Positions 1-8,962 of a DNA stretch of 64,000 nt are shown one piece after another. Position numbers and translations under genes: made by a program. Where the stretch lies: contig CALFLL010000020.1 in NCBI GenBank assembly GCA_937880845.1, positions 1-64,000 of the forward strand, given 5' to 3'. Position 1 is the stretch's first letter; each line of letters begins with the position of its first letter. The DNA comes from an uncultured Drancourtella sp. GTDB taxonomy: Bacteria > Bacillota > Clostridia > Lachnospirales > Lachnospiraceae. A model generated the notes under the pieces. The model worked only from the letters and a program-made list of their open reading frames with translations, did not search any database and was not told the DNA's origin.

Positions 1-62
<62 letters not shown>

Positions 63-83
63 TTTAAAATTAAATATAAATAC

Positions 84-156
84 GGAGCATTAGCTCAGTC
101 GGTAGAGCACTTGACTTTTAATCAAGTTGTCCGGGGTTCGAATCCCCGATGCTTCA
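84..156 (+). tRNA. tRNA-Lys (TTT)
   Basis: A complete cloverleaf. The acceptor strands GGAGCAT (84-90) and ATGCTTC (149-155) pair with one G-T. The anticodon stem CTTGA/TCAAG (110-114/122-126) encloses CTTTTAA with anticodon TTT at 117-119. The T loop is TTCGAAT and the discriminator is A at 156. CCA is not encoded. Confidence 0.96.
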
Positions 157-160
157 TTTA

Positions 161-194
161 AAAAGCTTTTAATGTAAATTAGAAGCTTTTTTTT
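161..194 (+). terminator. Rho-independent terminator of the tRNA array
   Basis: AAAAGCTT (161-168) pairs with AAGCTTTT (183-190), followed by a run of T to 194. It directly follows tRNA-Lys and closes the tRNA transcript. Confidence 0.75.
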
Positions 195-225
195 CATGCA
201 AAAGAAAATAATTTAAAAATTCGGT

Positions 226-254
226 TTGACAATAGAAAATTCTAAAGTTAAACT
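226..254 (+). promoter_or_regulatory. Sigma-A promoter for the lipoprotein gene at 282
   Basis: TTGACA at 226-231 and TAAACT at 249-254 are separated by exactly 17 bases. It lies just behind the tRNA terminator and 28 bases before the start codon. Confidence 0.65.
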
Positions 255-281
255 AAATTTATAAGTAAAGGAGAGAATGAA

Positions 282-833
282 ATGGTTAAAAAACAAAGGA
301 AAATAAAAGTATTTTTAATGTTTCTTTGCTCTTTTTGCATACTTACATTTTCCGGATGCTCTTCAGATAGACAAAAGGTAAATGAAACACAAACAGGAAA
401 TGACAATATATATGTATTGCAGGGACGGGAAATTCAGATCAATCTTCCACAAGAATTTGAATATACACGTAAATCAGATAATAAGATTTTTTTTGAGGGA
501 AGAAGCGGAGAAGTGCAGTTGGAATATATAGAAGGAAGAGATTCTGTATTCCAAGAAATTCCAAAAACAGAGGACGAGTGCGTGGAGATGTATTCTGATT
601 TTATCGGAGCAGGTGTCAATCAAGTAGAAGACTTTCAATCTTTCTATGATGATGGGGTTTATTATGCTTTGATTCGTTCAGATGATATGGGAGAAACAAA
701 ATATTTGATCACTTCCGGAAATTTTACTATGAATGACGGGTGGAAAGTTACAGCTTTTTTGCATACTTCAGACCGGAAAAAGGCAGAGCAGATGAAAGAT
801 ATCATTTATAATGTTAAAATATTTAAAGAATAA
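282..833 (+). CDS. Small secreted lipoprotein of unknown function
   Basis: 183 residues. A positively charged N terminus (MVKKQRKIK) and hydrophobic stretch lead to a lipobox ending FSGC, so signal peptidase II processing and attachment to the outer face of the membrane are expected. The mature part is acidic and mixed alpha/beta, resembling small lipoproteins that fold into one compact domain, but I recognise no family. The ribosome site AAAGGAG sits at 267-273. The next gene, a PatB-type lyase, starts 18 bases after its stop, so the two are probably co-transcribed; no functional link is evident. Confidence 0.8.
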   Translation: MVKKQRKIKVFLMFLCSFCILTFSGCSSDRQKVNETQTGNDNIYVLQGREIQINLPQEFEYTRKSDNKIFFEGRSGEVQLEYIEGRDSVFQEIPKTEDECVEMYSDFIGAGVNQVEDFQSFYDDGVYYALIRSDDMGETKYLITSGNFTMNDGWKVTAFLHTSDRKKAEQMKDIIYNVKIFKE

Positions 834-851
834 AGAAAGTAGGAGGAAATC

Positions 852-2012
852 ATGGAAGAGATTGTATTTAGAGATCGAAGAGGAACGGACTGTGTAAAAT
901 GGGATGGATTAAAGGAAAAATTCGGAGAAGAAGATTTGATCGCCATGTGGGTGGCGGATATGGATTTTGAAGCTCCGGTTTGTGTGAAAAAAGCATTAAA
1001 AGAGTATGTGGAAAAAGGAGTGTTTGGGTATTATCAGGTACCGGATACTTACTATAATGCATTTATTGACTGGGAAAAGAAGTATCATGAATATGAAGTA
1101 GAAAAAGAATGGATTCGGTTTTCTCCGGGAGTTGTACCGGCAATCAACTGGCTAATTCAATTGTTTACAGAAGAAGGGGACGGCGTATTATTTATGCCTC
1201 CGGTATATTTTCCGTTTATTGGTGCAGTAGAAGCAAATCAAAGAAAAAAAGTGGAGTGTCCATTAAAAAATGAAGACGGCATATACCATATGGATATCGA
1301 AACTTTTGAAAAGAAAATACAGGAAGAGCAGGTAAAAGTATTTATTTTATGTTCCCCTCACAATCCGGTTGGAAGAGTTTGGAGCCGAGAGGAATTAAAA
1401 GAGGTTCTTGACATTTGTAAAAAACATCATGTATATGTAATCGCGGACGAGATTCATCAGGATTTGATTCCAGGAGATCGGAAAAAAGTGACGGCTGCGA
1501 CAGTCGGAAATTATGATGAAATTCTCGTGACGTTAACAGCTGCTACCAAAACATTTAATCTGGCCGGCTGTAGCAATGCATTTGTGATTATTCCGGATAA
1601 AAAAATAAGAGCAGATTTTGATCGTTTCATAGAAAAGATTCATGTTATGAACGGAAATGCTTTTGGATTTGTAGCTGTAACGGCGGCTTATCAGGGAGGA
1701 AGACAGTGGCTTGACAGTGTGATCGAAAAAATACGATTTAACTACAATCGAATGAAAGAAATGCTGGAAGAACAATTACCGGAGGCAAAAGTATATCCGT
1801 TAGAAGGAACATACCTGGCATGGATTGATTTTGGAGCCTACATACCAAAAGAAAAAATGGAAGAAGTGATACAGGGAAAGGCAAAAGTTGCCGTAGATTT
1901 TGGGTCATGGTTTGGTGGAGAAGAATATTCATCTTTTATTCGTTTAAATCTTGCTACAAGTACAAAAAATGTTGAAAACACAATCAATCATATAGTATCT
2001 GCCCTTAAATAA
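852..2012 (+). CDS. PatB/MalY family PLP-dependent cystathionine beta-lyase
   Basis: 386 residues, the family's usual length. A fold-type I aminotransferase-like enzyme that cleaves C-S bonds of cystathionine or cysteine conjugates, giving pyruvate, ammonia and a thiol. The N-terminal MWVADMDF is typical of MalY/PatB. Further motifs are CSPHNPVGRVW, the cofactor aspartate in VIADEIHQDL and the Schiff-base lysine near residue 233 in TAATKTFNLAG. A strong AGGAGG lies just before the ATG. In Bacillus PatB acts in methionine/cysteine metabolism; MalY of E. coli also modulates MalT. The exact substrate cannot be told from sequence. The 3' end of the gene forms one arm of a terminator. Confidence 0.9.
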   Translation: MEEIVFRDRRGTDCVKWDGLKEKFGEEDLIAMWVADMDFEAPVCVKKALKEYVEKGVFGYYQVPDTYYNAFIDWEKKYHEYEVEKEWIRFSPGVVPAINWLIQLFTEEGDGVLFMPPVYFPFIGAVEANQRKKVECPLKNEDGIYHMDIETFEKKIQEEQVKVFILCSPHNPVGRVWSREELKEVLDICKKHHVYVIADEIHQDLIPGDRKKVTAATVGNYDEILVTLTAATKTFNLAGCSNAFVIIPDKKIRADFDRFIEKIHVMNGNAFGFVAVTAAYQGGRQWLDSVIEKIRFNYNRMKEMLEEQLPEAKVYPLEGTYLAWIDFGAYIPKEKMEEVIQGKAKVAVDFGSWFGGEEYSSFIRLNLATSTKNVENTINHIVSALK

Positions 2013-2027
2013 GGGCAGATACTTTTT
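1994..2027 (+). terminator. Terminator overlapping the 3' end of the PatB gene
   Basis: AGTATCTGCCCTT (1994-2006) and AAGGGCAGATACT (2011-2023) form a perfect 13-bp stem with a 4-base loop, then T residues. The last codons and the TAA stop lie inside the hairpin. Only 18 bases separate the hairpin from the next start codon, so it may attenuate rather than end transcription. Confidence 0.85.
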
Positions 2028-2045
2028 ACAATACAGGAGATAACA

Positions 2046-3455
2046 ATGACTTTATATGAACAGTTAGATCAATATGCAAAATCCGATTATTATGGGTTCC
2101 ATATGCCTGGTCACAAAAGAAACACCGGATTTATGAAAGAAAGACTTCCCTATCAGTGGGACATTACGGAAATTTCCGGATTTGATGATCTGCATCACTG
2201 TAGTGGGATTTTAAAAGAAGCGCAGGAAAGAGCCACATCCGTTTACGGAGCAGAAGAAACTCATTTTCTTGTAAATGGAAGCACGATAGGAATTTTAAGT
2301 GCAATCGCCGGATGTACAAAAAGAGGAGATTCGATTTTGGTGGCAAGGCACTGTCATAAATCAGTGTATCATGCCATTGAGATGTTTGGACTTAAGCCAT
2401 ATTATGTTTATGCGGATAAAAGAGAAGAATATGAACAACATTCTGTGTTAAATGGGAGAATTTATGCAGATGAAGTCAGAAAAAATCTGGAGGATCATCC
2501 GGAAATCAAAGCAGTTATCATTGTTTCACCGACTTATGACGGGGTTGTATCGGATGTTTCTAAGATTGCGAAGATTGTTCATCAATATCATATTCCATTA
2601 ATCGTGGATGAAGCTCATGGAGCACACTTTGGATTTCATGATTATTTTCCGGAAAATTCCAACAGGTTGGGAGCAGATCTTGTAATCCACAGTGTTCATA
2701 AGACACTTCCTTCTCTGACACAGACAGCACTGTTGCATATGAACGGAAAGATTGTAGACAGAGAAAAAGTAAGAAAATATCTTCATATATTACAATCCAG
2801 CAGTCCGTCTTATATTTTTATGGCATCCATAGATGCATGTATTCATATGCTTGAAACAAGGAAAGAAGAAATATTTTCCTGTTATGTAAAAAGATTAAAT
2901 GCCATTCGAGAAGATCTTTCAGAGATGAAACGATTAAAGCTGTGCAGTATTCCACAGTTTGATCGTTCTAAGCTGGTATTTTCCACAGTGAGAACCGATT
3001 TATCCAGCCGCCAGCTTTCAGATATCCTTTTAGATAAGTATCATCTTCAGATGGAGATGACAGCTCAGGATTATGTGCTGGCCATGACATCTGTTGCCGA
3101 TACACTGGAAGGCTTTCAAAGATTAGAGCATGCTCTTTTGGAAATTGACGGACAGATTAAAAAAACAAGCGTAAAAGAACAGAGTTTCCGTATGCCAAAG
3201 ACAGAAAGAGCATTGTTGCCATGGGAGATAGAGGAAATAAAAAAAGACGAAAGAGAAGAAAAAAAATTTGAAGAAAGTATCGGAATGGTGGCAACAGAGT
3301 ATGCTTATTTATATCCGCCGGGAAGTCCGATCATTGTACCCGGGGAGAGGATTTCCGAAGAAGTAGCAGAGATGTTATGCAGATATCGGGATTGTGGCTT
3401 CAGTATAGAAGGATTAAACGTGGAAAACAGGATTGAGGTGTGGATAAATGGGTAA
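2046..3455 (+). CDS. Orn/Lys/Arg decarboxylase family, short YaaO/SpeA-like form
   Basis: 469 residues, matching the short Gram-positive class (compared with over 700 in the E. coli inducible enzymes). It decarboxylates a basic amino acid, producing a polyamine or its precursor. The N-terminal FHMPGHKR is the family signature. HGAHFG with a preceding aspartate (VDEAHG) contacts PLP, and HSVHKTLPSLTQ carries the Schiff-base lysine near residue 219. The C-terminal YPPGSPIIVPGE is the conserved end domain. It precedes a nucleotide kinase gene as yaaO precedes tmk in Bacillus. The stop overlaps the next start by 8 bases, so the genes are translationally coupled. Confidence 0.9.
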   Translation: MTLYEQLDQYAKSDYYGFHMPGHKRNTGFMKERLPYQWDITEISGFDDLHHCSGILKEAQERATSVYGAEETHFLVNGSTIGILSAIAGCTKRGDSILVARHCHKSVYHAIEMFGLKPYYVYADKREEYEQHSVLNGRIYADEVRKNLEDHPEIKAVIIVSPTYDGVVSDVSKIAKIVHQYHIPLIVDEAHGAHFGFHDYFPENSNRLGADLVIHSVHKTLPSLTQTALLHMNGKIVDREKVRKYLHILQSSSPSYIFMASIDACIHMLETRKEEIFSCYVKRLNAIREDLSEMKRLKLCSIPQFDRSKLVFSTVRTDLSSRQLSDILLDKYHLQMEMTAQDYVLAMTSVADTLEGFQRLEHALLEIDGQIKKTSVKEQSFRMPKTERALLPWEIEEIKKDEREEKKFEESIGMVATEYAYLYPPGSPIIVPGERISEEVAEMLCRYRDCGFSIEGLNVENRIEVWING

Positions 3456-4032
3456 AATTTTTTATTTGATAGGGAAAAGTTCTTCAGGAAAAGATACCGT
3501 TTTTAAAAAATTAAAGGAAAAGTTTCCCCAATTTCGTACGGTTACTTTATATACGACCAGACCGATGAGACAAGGGGAAAAGGACGGACAAGAATATTTT
3601 TTTGTGACAGATGAGAAAAGCAAACAAATCCAGGATGCCGGAAAAATGATCGAATTAAGAGAATATCATACGGTTCACGGAATATGGAAATATTTTACGG
3701 CAGATGACGGACAGATTTGTCTGGAACAGTCGGATTATCTTATGATAGGAACATTGGAAGCGTACCAAAAAATGTGCGATTATTTTGGAAAAGAAAAGAT
3801 CGTTCCGCTGTATATTGAGGTAGAAGACGGAGAAAGACTCTTTCGGGCACTTGAAAGAGAAAGACAGCAAAAGAACCCAAAATATGCAGAACTTTGCAGA
3901 AGATTTCTTGCAGATAACGAAGATTTTAGTGAAGAAAAATTAAAGCAATGTCAAATTTCGAAAAGATTTGAAAATAGAAATCTGGAAATATGCTTAAATG
4001 AAATTATGCTATATATTCAGACAAAAATATGA
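3448..4032 (+). CDS. Guanylate-kinase-like P-loop protein in the tmk position
   Basis: 194 residues. It has a kinase P-loop (IGKSSSGKDTVFKKL) and the GMP-binding TTRPMRQGEKDGQEYFF, so it belongs to the guanylate kinase fold. The middle diverges from standard Gmk: the canonical GNYYGT and VLLDIDVQGA segments are replaced by a region with HTVHGIWKYF and DYLMIGTLEAY. It overlaps the decarboxylase by 8 bases. In Bacillus the gene here is thymidylate kinase, so this is a replacement or a specialised paralog. It may phosphorylate GMP or another nucleotide, or bind one without catalysis. Confidence 0.75.
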   Translation: MGKIFYLIGKSSSGKDTVFKKLKEKFPQFRTVTLYTTRPMRQGEKDGQEYFFVTDEKSKQIQDAGKMIELREYHTVHGIWKYFTADDGQICLEQSDYLMIGTLEAYQKMCDYFGKEKIVPLYIEVEDGERLFRALERERQQKNPKYAELCRRFLADNEDFSEEKLKQCQISKRFENRNLEICLNEIMLYIQTKI

Positions 4033-4095
4033 TATAATTATATTGGATTAAACTTACCAGAATCAGGGATTGACATAAAGAAGAAGGTGAATATC

Positions 4096-5085
4096 ATGAC
4101 AGGATTTAAAGATGTTGTCGGACGTGAAGATTTAGTAACTTATATTCAAAATGCAATTGCACAGAATAAGGTATCCCACGCTTATATATTAAATGGTGAA
4201 CGTGGGGCGGGAAAAAAGATGTTTGCACAGTTATTTGCCATGACGCTTCAATGTGAACGCGGAGGAATCAATCCATGTAATGAATGTCATTCCTGCCGCC
4301 AGGCAGTATCAGGAAATCATCCGGATATCATTCGTGTTACACATGAAAAACCAAATACGATCAGTGTGGATGATGTGCGTGTGCAGATCAATAATGATAT
4401 TATGATTAAACCGTATAACGGGAAATATAAGATTTATATTGTACCGGATGCGGATCTGATGACACCGCAGGCTCAGAATGCACTGTTAAAAACCATAGAA
4501 GAACCACCGGAATATGCGGTCATCTTTCTTCTGACGGAAAATGCGGACAGCCTTTTGCCAACAATCTTATCCAGATGTGTTGTGCTGAAGATTAAGAATG
4601 TCAAAGATGTGCTGATTAAGAAATATCTTATGGAACATATGTCTATCCCGGATTATCAGGCGGAGATATGTGCTGCATTTGCTCAGGGAAACATGGGACG
4701 GGCAATCATGCTGGCTTCATCTGAGTATTTTAATGAAATTAAAGAAGAAACCATACAGATGATGAAATACATAAAAGACATGGAACTTCCGGAACTTCTG
4801 GCCGCGATCAGAAAGATTTCTTCCTACAAGGTCGGAGTAACGGATATTCTCGATCTGATCAGTGTATGGTTTAGAGATGTGCTTCTCTATAAAGCAACAA
4901 AAGACGTCAACGGAGTAATCTTTGCAGATCAGATGAAATATATCAAGGAAAGAGCAAATACAAGCTCTTATGAAGGAATCGAGATCATTCTGAAGGGGAT
5001 TGAAACAGCAAAAGCACGTTTGAAAGCAAATGTAAACTTTGACCTGGTAATGGAATTATTGTTATTGACGATAAAGGAGAACTAA
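4096..5085 (+). CDS. holB: DNA polymerase III delta' subunit
   Basis: 329 residues from the ATG at 4096, chosen because AAGAAGG (4081-4087) sits 8 bases upstream; an in-frame GTG at 4087 lies inside that site. It is a component of the clamp loader that places the sliding clamp on DNA. A P-loop GERGAGKKMF, a four-cysteine zinc module (CERGGINPCNECHSC) and the AAA+ segments QNALLKTIEEPPEY and LPTILSRC are present. It lies between the kinase-like gene and ricT, the same order as in Bacillus. Confidence 0.93.
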   Translation: MTGFKDVVGREDLVTYIQNAIAQNKVSHAYILNGERGAGKKMFAQLFAMTLQCERGGINPCNECHSCRQAVSGNHPDIIRVTHEKPNTISVDDVRVQINNDIMIKPYNGKYKIYIVPDADLMTPQAQNALLKTIEEPPEYAVIFLLTENADSLLPTILSRCVVLKIKNVKDVLIKKYLMEHMSIPDYQAEICAAFAQGNMGRAIMLASSEYFNEIKEETIQMMKYIKDMELPELLAAIRKISSYKVGVTDILDLISVWFRDVLLYKATKDVNGVIFADQMKYIKERANTSSYEGIEIILKGIETAKARLKANVNFDLVMELLLLTIKEN

Positions 5086-5088
5086 TAT

Positions 5089-6000
5089 ATGACAAGAATT
5101 ATCGGAGTCCGATTTCGGCCGGCAGGAAAAATTTATTATTTTGCCCCGGGAAAATTTCATATAAAAAAAGGTCAGCAGGTTATTGTAGAAACAGCAAGGG
5201 GAATTGAATTCGGAAATGTTGTGATCGGTCCCAGGGAAGTAGAAGATCATGAAATTACACAGCCTTTGAAATCCGTAATAAGGCTGGCTACAAACGAAGA
5301 CCGGAAAATAGAAGAAAAGAACAGAGAAAAAGAAAAAGAGGCGTTTGAAATCTGTCTGGAAAAAATAAGAAAGCATAATCTGGAAATGAAACTCATTGAT
5401 GCAGAGTATACGTTTGATAATAATAAAGTGCTTTTTTATTTTACGGCAGACGGAAGGATTGACTTCCGTGAATTGGTAAAAGATCTTGCTTCCGTGTTCA
5501 GAACAAGAATTGAGTTAAGGCAGATCGGAGTGCGGGACGAAACAAAAATCCGCGGAGGAATCGGAATTTGCGGAAGGCCGTTATGCTGTCATACATATTT
5601 ATCGGAATTTGCTCCGGTATCCATCAAGATGGCAAAAGAACAGAACCTGTCTTTGAATCCGACAAAGATTTCAGGAGTATGCGGAAGACTGATGTGCTGT
5701 CTTACAAATGAAGAAGAAACCTATGAACATTTAAACAGTAAACTGCCGTCAGTGGGAGATACCGTTACAACTCCGGAAGGATTAAAAGGGGAAGTACAGA
5801 GTCTGAGTGTTTTAAGACAACTTGTAAAAGTCATCGTGACATTAGAAAATGATGAGAAAGAAATCAGGGAATATAAAGCGACAGAATTGAAATTCAGACC
5901 AAGAAAACGTAAAAATGACGTACGTTTGTCAAAAGAAGAAATGAAAGAGCTTGCGGCACTGGAAAGAAATGAAGGAGCATCAAAACTGGACAATGTGTAA
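5089..6000 (+). CDS. ricT: PSP1 domain protein RicT (YaaT)
   Basis: 303 residues. In Bacillus RicT joins RicA and RicF in a complex that assists RNase Y and the Spo0A phosphorelay. The PSP1 domain and two cysteine clusters, CGRPLCCHTYL and CGRLMCCL, which ligate an Fe-S cluster in the family, are intact. The C terminus is Lys/Glu-rich and ends GASKLDNV. It starts 3 bases after holB, so the two are one operon. Its last codons overlap the next gene. Confidence 0.92.
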   Translation: MTRIIGVRFRPAGKIYYFAPGKFHIKKGQQVIVETARGIEFGNVVIGPREVEDHEITQPLKSVIRLATNEDRKIEEKNREKEKEAFEICLEKIRKHNLEMKLIDAEYTFDNNKVLFYFTADGRIDFRELVKDLASVFRTRIELRQIGVRDETKIRGGIGICGRPLCCHTYLSEFAPVSIKMAKEQNLSLNPTKISGVCGRLMCCLTNEEETYEHLNSKLPSVGDTVTTPEGLKGEVQSLSVLRQLVKVIVTLENDEKEIREYKATELKFRPRKRKNDVRLSKEEMKELAALERNEGASKLDNV

Positions 6001-6739
6001 TTTAAAAGAAGGGGAAAGACTGGATGACCTGCAGATAGACGGATATGAGATCATTCAGAATCCCGGCAAATTTTGTTTTGGGATGGATGCGGTTTTACTT
6101 GCAAACTATGCAAATGTAAAAAAAGGCGAAAAGGCACTGGATATAGGAACCGGTACAGGGATCATTCCAATTCTTATGGCTGCAAAAACAAAGGGATCGG
6201 ATTTTACTGGGCTGGAAATCCAGGAGGAAAGTGCAGATATGGCGCGCCGAAGTGTACTGTACAATCACCTGGAAGATAAAATCATGATACGGACAGGGGA
6301 TATCAAAGAAGCGGCAGAAATATTTGGAGCTGCTTCTTTTGATGTCATTACGACAAATCCGCCTTATATGATCTGTAACCATGGGTTGGAAAATCCGAAC
6401 GGTGCAAAAGCTATTGCCAGGCATGAAGTCATGTGTACGCTGGATGATATTTTAAAAGAAAGTGCCAGACTGCTGAAATTTCACGGAAGATTTTATATGG
6501 TACACAGACCATTTCGATTGGCAGAAATCTTTAGCAAAATGACCGCATACGGGATTGAGCCTAAGAGGATGAAACTGGTACATCCATATTTGAATAAGGA
6601 GCCGAATATGGTTCTTATCGAAGGAAGCAACAAAGGAAGATCAAGGATTTTGGTAGAACCGCCGCTGATCGTGTACAATGAGGACGGAAGTTACACAGAG
6701 GAACTGCTTTCTCATTACAGTATGGGCAATAAAAAATAA
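5993..6739 (+). CDS. tRNA1(Val) adenine-N6 methyltransferase family (YabB/TrmN6-like)
   Basis: 248 residues from the ATG at 5993. An in-frame ATG at 5969 and TTG at 5951 are alternatives; I prefer 5993 because the family begins just before GERLDDL, although the nearest AAGGAG (5972-5977) is 15 bases away. A class I SAM methyltransferase: DIGTGTGIIPIL binds SAM and TTNPPYMI is the N6-adenine NPPY motif. FCFGMDAVLLANYA is typical of the YabB subgroup. It overlaps ricT by 8 bases and is followed by rsmI, as in Bacillus. Confidence 0.85.
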   Translation: MCNLKEGERLDDLQIDGYEIIQNPGKFCFGMDAVLLANYANVKKGEKALDIGTGTGIIPILMAAKTKGSDFTGLEIQEESADMARRSVLYNHLEDKIMIRTGDIKEAAEIFGAASFDVITTNPPYMICNHGLENPNGAKAIARHEVMCTLDDILKESARLLKFHGRFYMVHRPFRLAEIFSKMTAYGIEPKRMKLVHPYLNKEPNMVLIEGSNKGRSRILVEPPLIVYNEDGSYTEELLSHYSMGNKK

Positions 6740-6749
6740 AGGAGCGCGT

Positions 6750-7607
6750 ATGTCAGGAACATTATATTTATGTGCAACACCAATCGGAAATCTGGAAGAC
6801 ATGACATTTCGTGTTATCAGGGTTTTAAAGGAAGTAGATCTGATTGCAGCAGAAGATACGAGAAACAGTATTAAATTATTGAATCATTTTGAGATCAAAA
6901 CCCCTATGACAAGTTATCATGAATACAACAAGATTGAAAAAGGAAGAAAACTGGTTGAAAAACTGCAGCAGGGGATGAATATTGCATTGATCACAGATGC
7001 AGGAACTCCGGGAATTTCAGATCCGGGGGAAGAATTGGTAAAGATGTGTCGGGAATACGGTATCACGGTAACATCTCTTCCGGGAGCATGTGCCTGTATT
7101 ACGGCTCTTACGATTTCCGGACTTCCGACAAGGAGATTTGCCTTCGAGGCTTTCCTTCCTTCCGATAAAAAAGAACGAAAAAGGATACTGGAAGAATTAA
7201 AACAGGAAACAAGAACCATAATCCTTTATGAAGCACCTCATCGACTGTTAAAAACATTAAAAGAACTTTGTGAGGCTCTTGATCCCAAGAGAAAGATCAC
7301 CGTATGCAGGGAGCTGACCAAAAAGCATGAAACAGCATTTCTTTCCACGCTTGAGGAGGCTGTAAAATTTTACGAGGAGAATCTTCCGAAAGGAGAATGT
7401 GTCATTCTTCTGGACGGAAAAAGCATCCGGGAAATGGAAGAGGAGCAAAAAGACGGGTGGGAAGCCATGACGATTGAAAAACACATGGCTCATTATTTGG
7501 ATCAGGGAATCGACAGGAAAGAAGCCATGAAAAAAGTGGCAAAAGATCGTGGTGTAAGTAAGAGAGAGATTTATCAATATTTGGTGGAAAAAGCAGAAGA
7601 AAACTGA
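6750..7607 (+). CDS. rsmI: 16S rRNA (cytidine1402-2'-O)-methyltransferase
   Basis: 285 residues from the ATG at 6750, supported by AAAGGAG at 6738-6743. It methylates the ribose of C1402 in the decoding centre. The N terminus GTLYLCATPIGNLEDMT, AAEDTRNS, TDAGTPGISDPG and LPGACACITAL are the conserved SAM-pocket and fold motifs of the tetrapyrrole-methylase-like family. The C-terminal helix region KVAKDRGVSKREIYQYL is typical. It is the last gene of the block, ending before a terminator. Confidence 0.95.
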   Translation: MSGTLYLCATPIGNLEDMTFRVIRVLKEVDLIAAEDTRNSIKLLNHFEIKTPMTSYHEYNKIEKGRKLVEKLQQGMNIALITDAGTPGISDPGEELVKMCREYGITVTSLPGACACITALTISGLPTRRFAFEAFLPSDKKERKRILEELKQETRTIILYEAPHRLLKTLKELCEALDPKRKITVCRELTKKHETAFLSTLEEAVKFYEENLPKGECVILLDGKSIREMEEEQKDGWEAMTIEKHMAHYLDQGIDRKEAMKKVAKDRGVSKREIYQYLVEKAEEN

Positions 7608-7632
7608 AAAACAGGTTCGTCACCTTGTACAA

Positions 7633-7688
7633 AATCCTTAAAAATGTTTGTGCAATCATGCTCTAGCGTTTTTAGGGATTTTTTTTTA
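7633..7688 (+). terminator. Rho-independent terminator after rsmI
   Basis: AATCCTTAAAAA (7633-7644) pairs with TTTTTAGGGATT (7669-7680) with a G-T pair, followed by eight or more T. The loop is long (about 24 bases). It separates the rsmI operon from the sugar ATPase gene. Confidence 0.7.
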
Positions 7689-7736
7689 TACTAATTACAT
7701 CGAAAAAAACGGTAAAATATTTAGGAGGAAACACCA

Positions 7737-8849
7737 ATGGCAAGTTTATCATTGACACATATCAATAAAGTATATCCAAACGGATTTGAAGCCGTAAAAG
7801 ATTTCAATCTTGAAATTGAAGATAAAGAATTTATCATCTTCGTAGGACCTTCAGGATGTGGTAAATCCACAACACTTCGTATGATTGCCGGTTTGGAAGA
7901 AATCTCTTCCGGAGAACTGAAAATCGGAGACAAAGTAGTAAACGATGTAGAACCAAAAGACAGAGATATCGCGATGGTATTCCAGAACTACGCTTTGTAT
8001 CCGCACATGACAGTTTATGATAACATGGCATTCGGATTAAAATTAAGAAAAGTTCCGAAACCGGAAATCGACAAAATGGTACGTGAAGCAGCTAAGATCC
8101 TTGACCTTGAAAAACTGCTCGATCGTAAACCGAAAGCTCTCTCCGGTGGACAGAGACAGCGTGTTGCTATGGGACGTGCAATCGTTCGTAATCCTAAAGT
8201 ATTCCTTATGGATGAACCTCTTTCCAACCTGGATGCCAAATTAAGAGGACAGATGCGTATCGAAATCTCTAAATTACATCAGAGATTAGGTACAACGATC
8301 ATCTACGTAACACATGACCAGACAGAAGCTATGACACTTGGAACAAGAATCGTAGTTATGAATGCCGGAGTTGTTCAGCAGGTAGATACTCCAAGAAAAC
8401 TGTATGATGAACCATGTAACTTATTCGTTGCAGGATTTATCGGATCTCCGCAGATGAACTTCCTTGATGCAAAATGTGAAGTAGAAGGAGAAAGCGTATT
8501 CTTAAATGTAGGACCGGCTAAAATCGAATTACCACCTGCAAAAGCTAAAAAGCTGATTGATGGCGGTTATAACGGAAAAACAGTCGTACTCGGAATCCGT
8601 CCGGAAGATGTTCATGATGAACCAATGTTTATCGCATCTTCTCCGAACACAGTAATCGAAGCTACAATCCGTGTATATGAAATGCTTGGTGCAGAAGTAT
8701 ACTTACACTTTGATTACGAAGGAGCAACAATGACAGCACGTGTTGATCCAAGAACAACAGCAAGAACAGGCGATACAGTTAAATTCGCTTTCGATGCTGA
8801 AAAGATTCATGTATTTGACAAAGAAACAGAAATGACAATTACAAACTAG
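7737..8849 (+). CDS. Orphan multiple-sugar ABC importer ATPase (MsmX/UgpC family)
   Basis: 370 residues. The Walker A GPSGCGKST, Q-loop VFQNYALYPHMTVYDNMAFG, signature LSGGQRQRVAMGRA, Walker B VFLMDEPLSNLDAKLR and the H-loop HDQTEA are all present. A C-terminal OB-fold regulatory domain (GIRPEDVHDE) marks the CUT1/MsmK/UgpC group. No permease or binding protein lies nearby, so it probably energises several sugar importers encoded elsewhere, as MsmX does in Bacillus. Codon use is more biased than its neighbours, which suggests high expression. It is monocistronic, closed by a strong hairpin. Confidence 0.93.
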   Translation: MASLSLTHINKVYPNGFEAVKDFNLEIEDKEFIIFVGPSGCGKSTTLRMIAGLEEISSGELKIGDKVVNDVEPKDRDIAMVFQNYALYPHMTVYDNMAFGLKLRKVPKPEIDKMVREAAKILDLEKLLDRKPKALSGGQRQRVAMGRAIVRNPKVFLMDEPLSNLDAKLRGQMRIEISKLHQRLGTTIIYVTHDQTEAMTLGTRIVVMNAGVVQQVDTPRKLYDEPCNLFVAGFIGSPQMNFLDAKCEVEGESVFLNVGPAKIELPPAKAKKLIDGGYNGKTVVLGIRPEDVHDEPMFIASSPNTVIEATIRVYEMLGAEVYLHFDYEGATMTARVDPRTTARTGDTVKFAFDAEKIHVFDKETEMTITN

Positions 8850-8857
8850 GATATTAA

Positions 8858-8893
8858 ACAGGGAAGTGTTTAAAAGCACTTCCCTGTTTTTAT
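8858..8893 (+). terminator. Rho-independent terminator after the MsmX-like gene
   Basis: ACAGGGAAGTG pairs with CACTTCCCTGT around a short loop (TTTAAAAG), followed by a T run. Confidence 0.9.
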
Positions 8894-8926
8894 TAACATA
8901 CAATACTGTGAAAATGGAAAAAAAGG

Positions 8927-8955
8927 TTGACTTTTTAAGGAAAATTAAGTATAGT
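8927..8955 (+). promoter_or_regulatory. Sigma-A promoter of the riboswitch-P-type ATPase transcript
   Basis: TTGACT (8927-8932), a 17-base spacer and TATAGT (8950-8955). Transcription would start a few bases before the riboswitch P1 stem. Confidence 0.7.
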
Positions 8956-8962
8956 TGATTTT

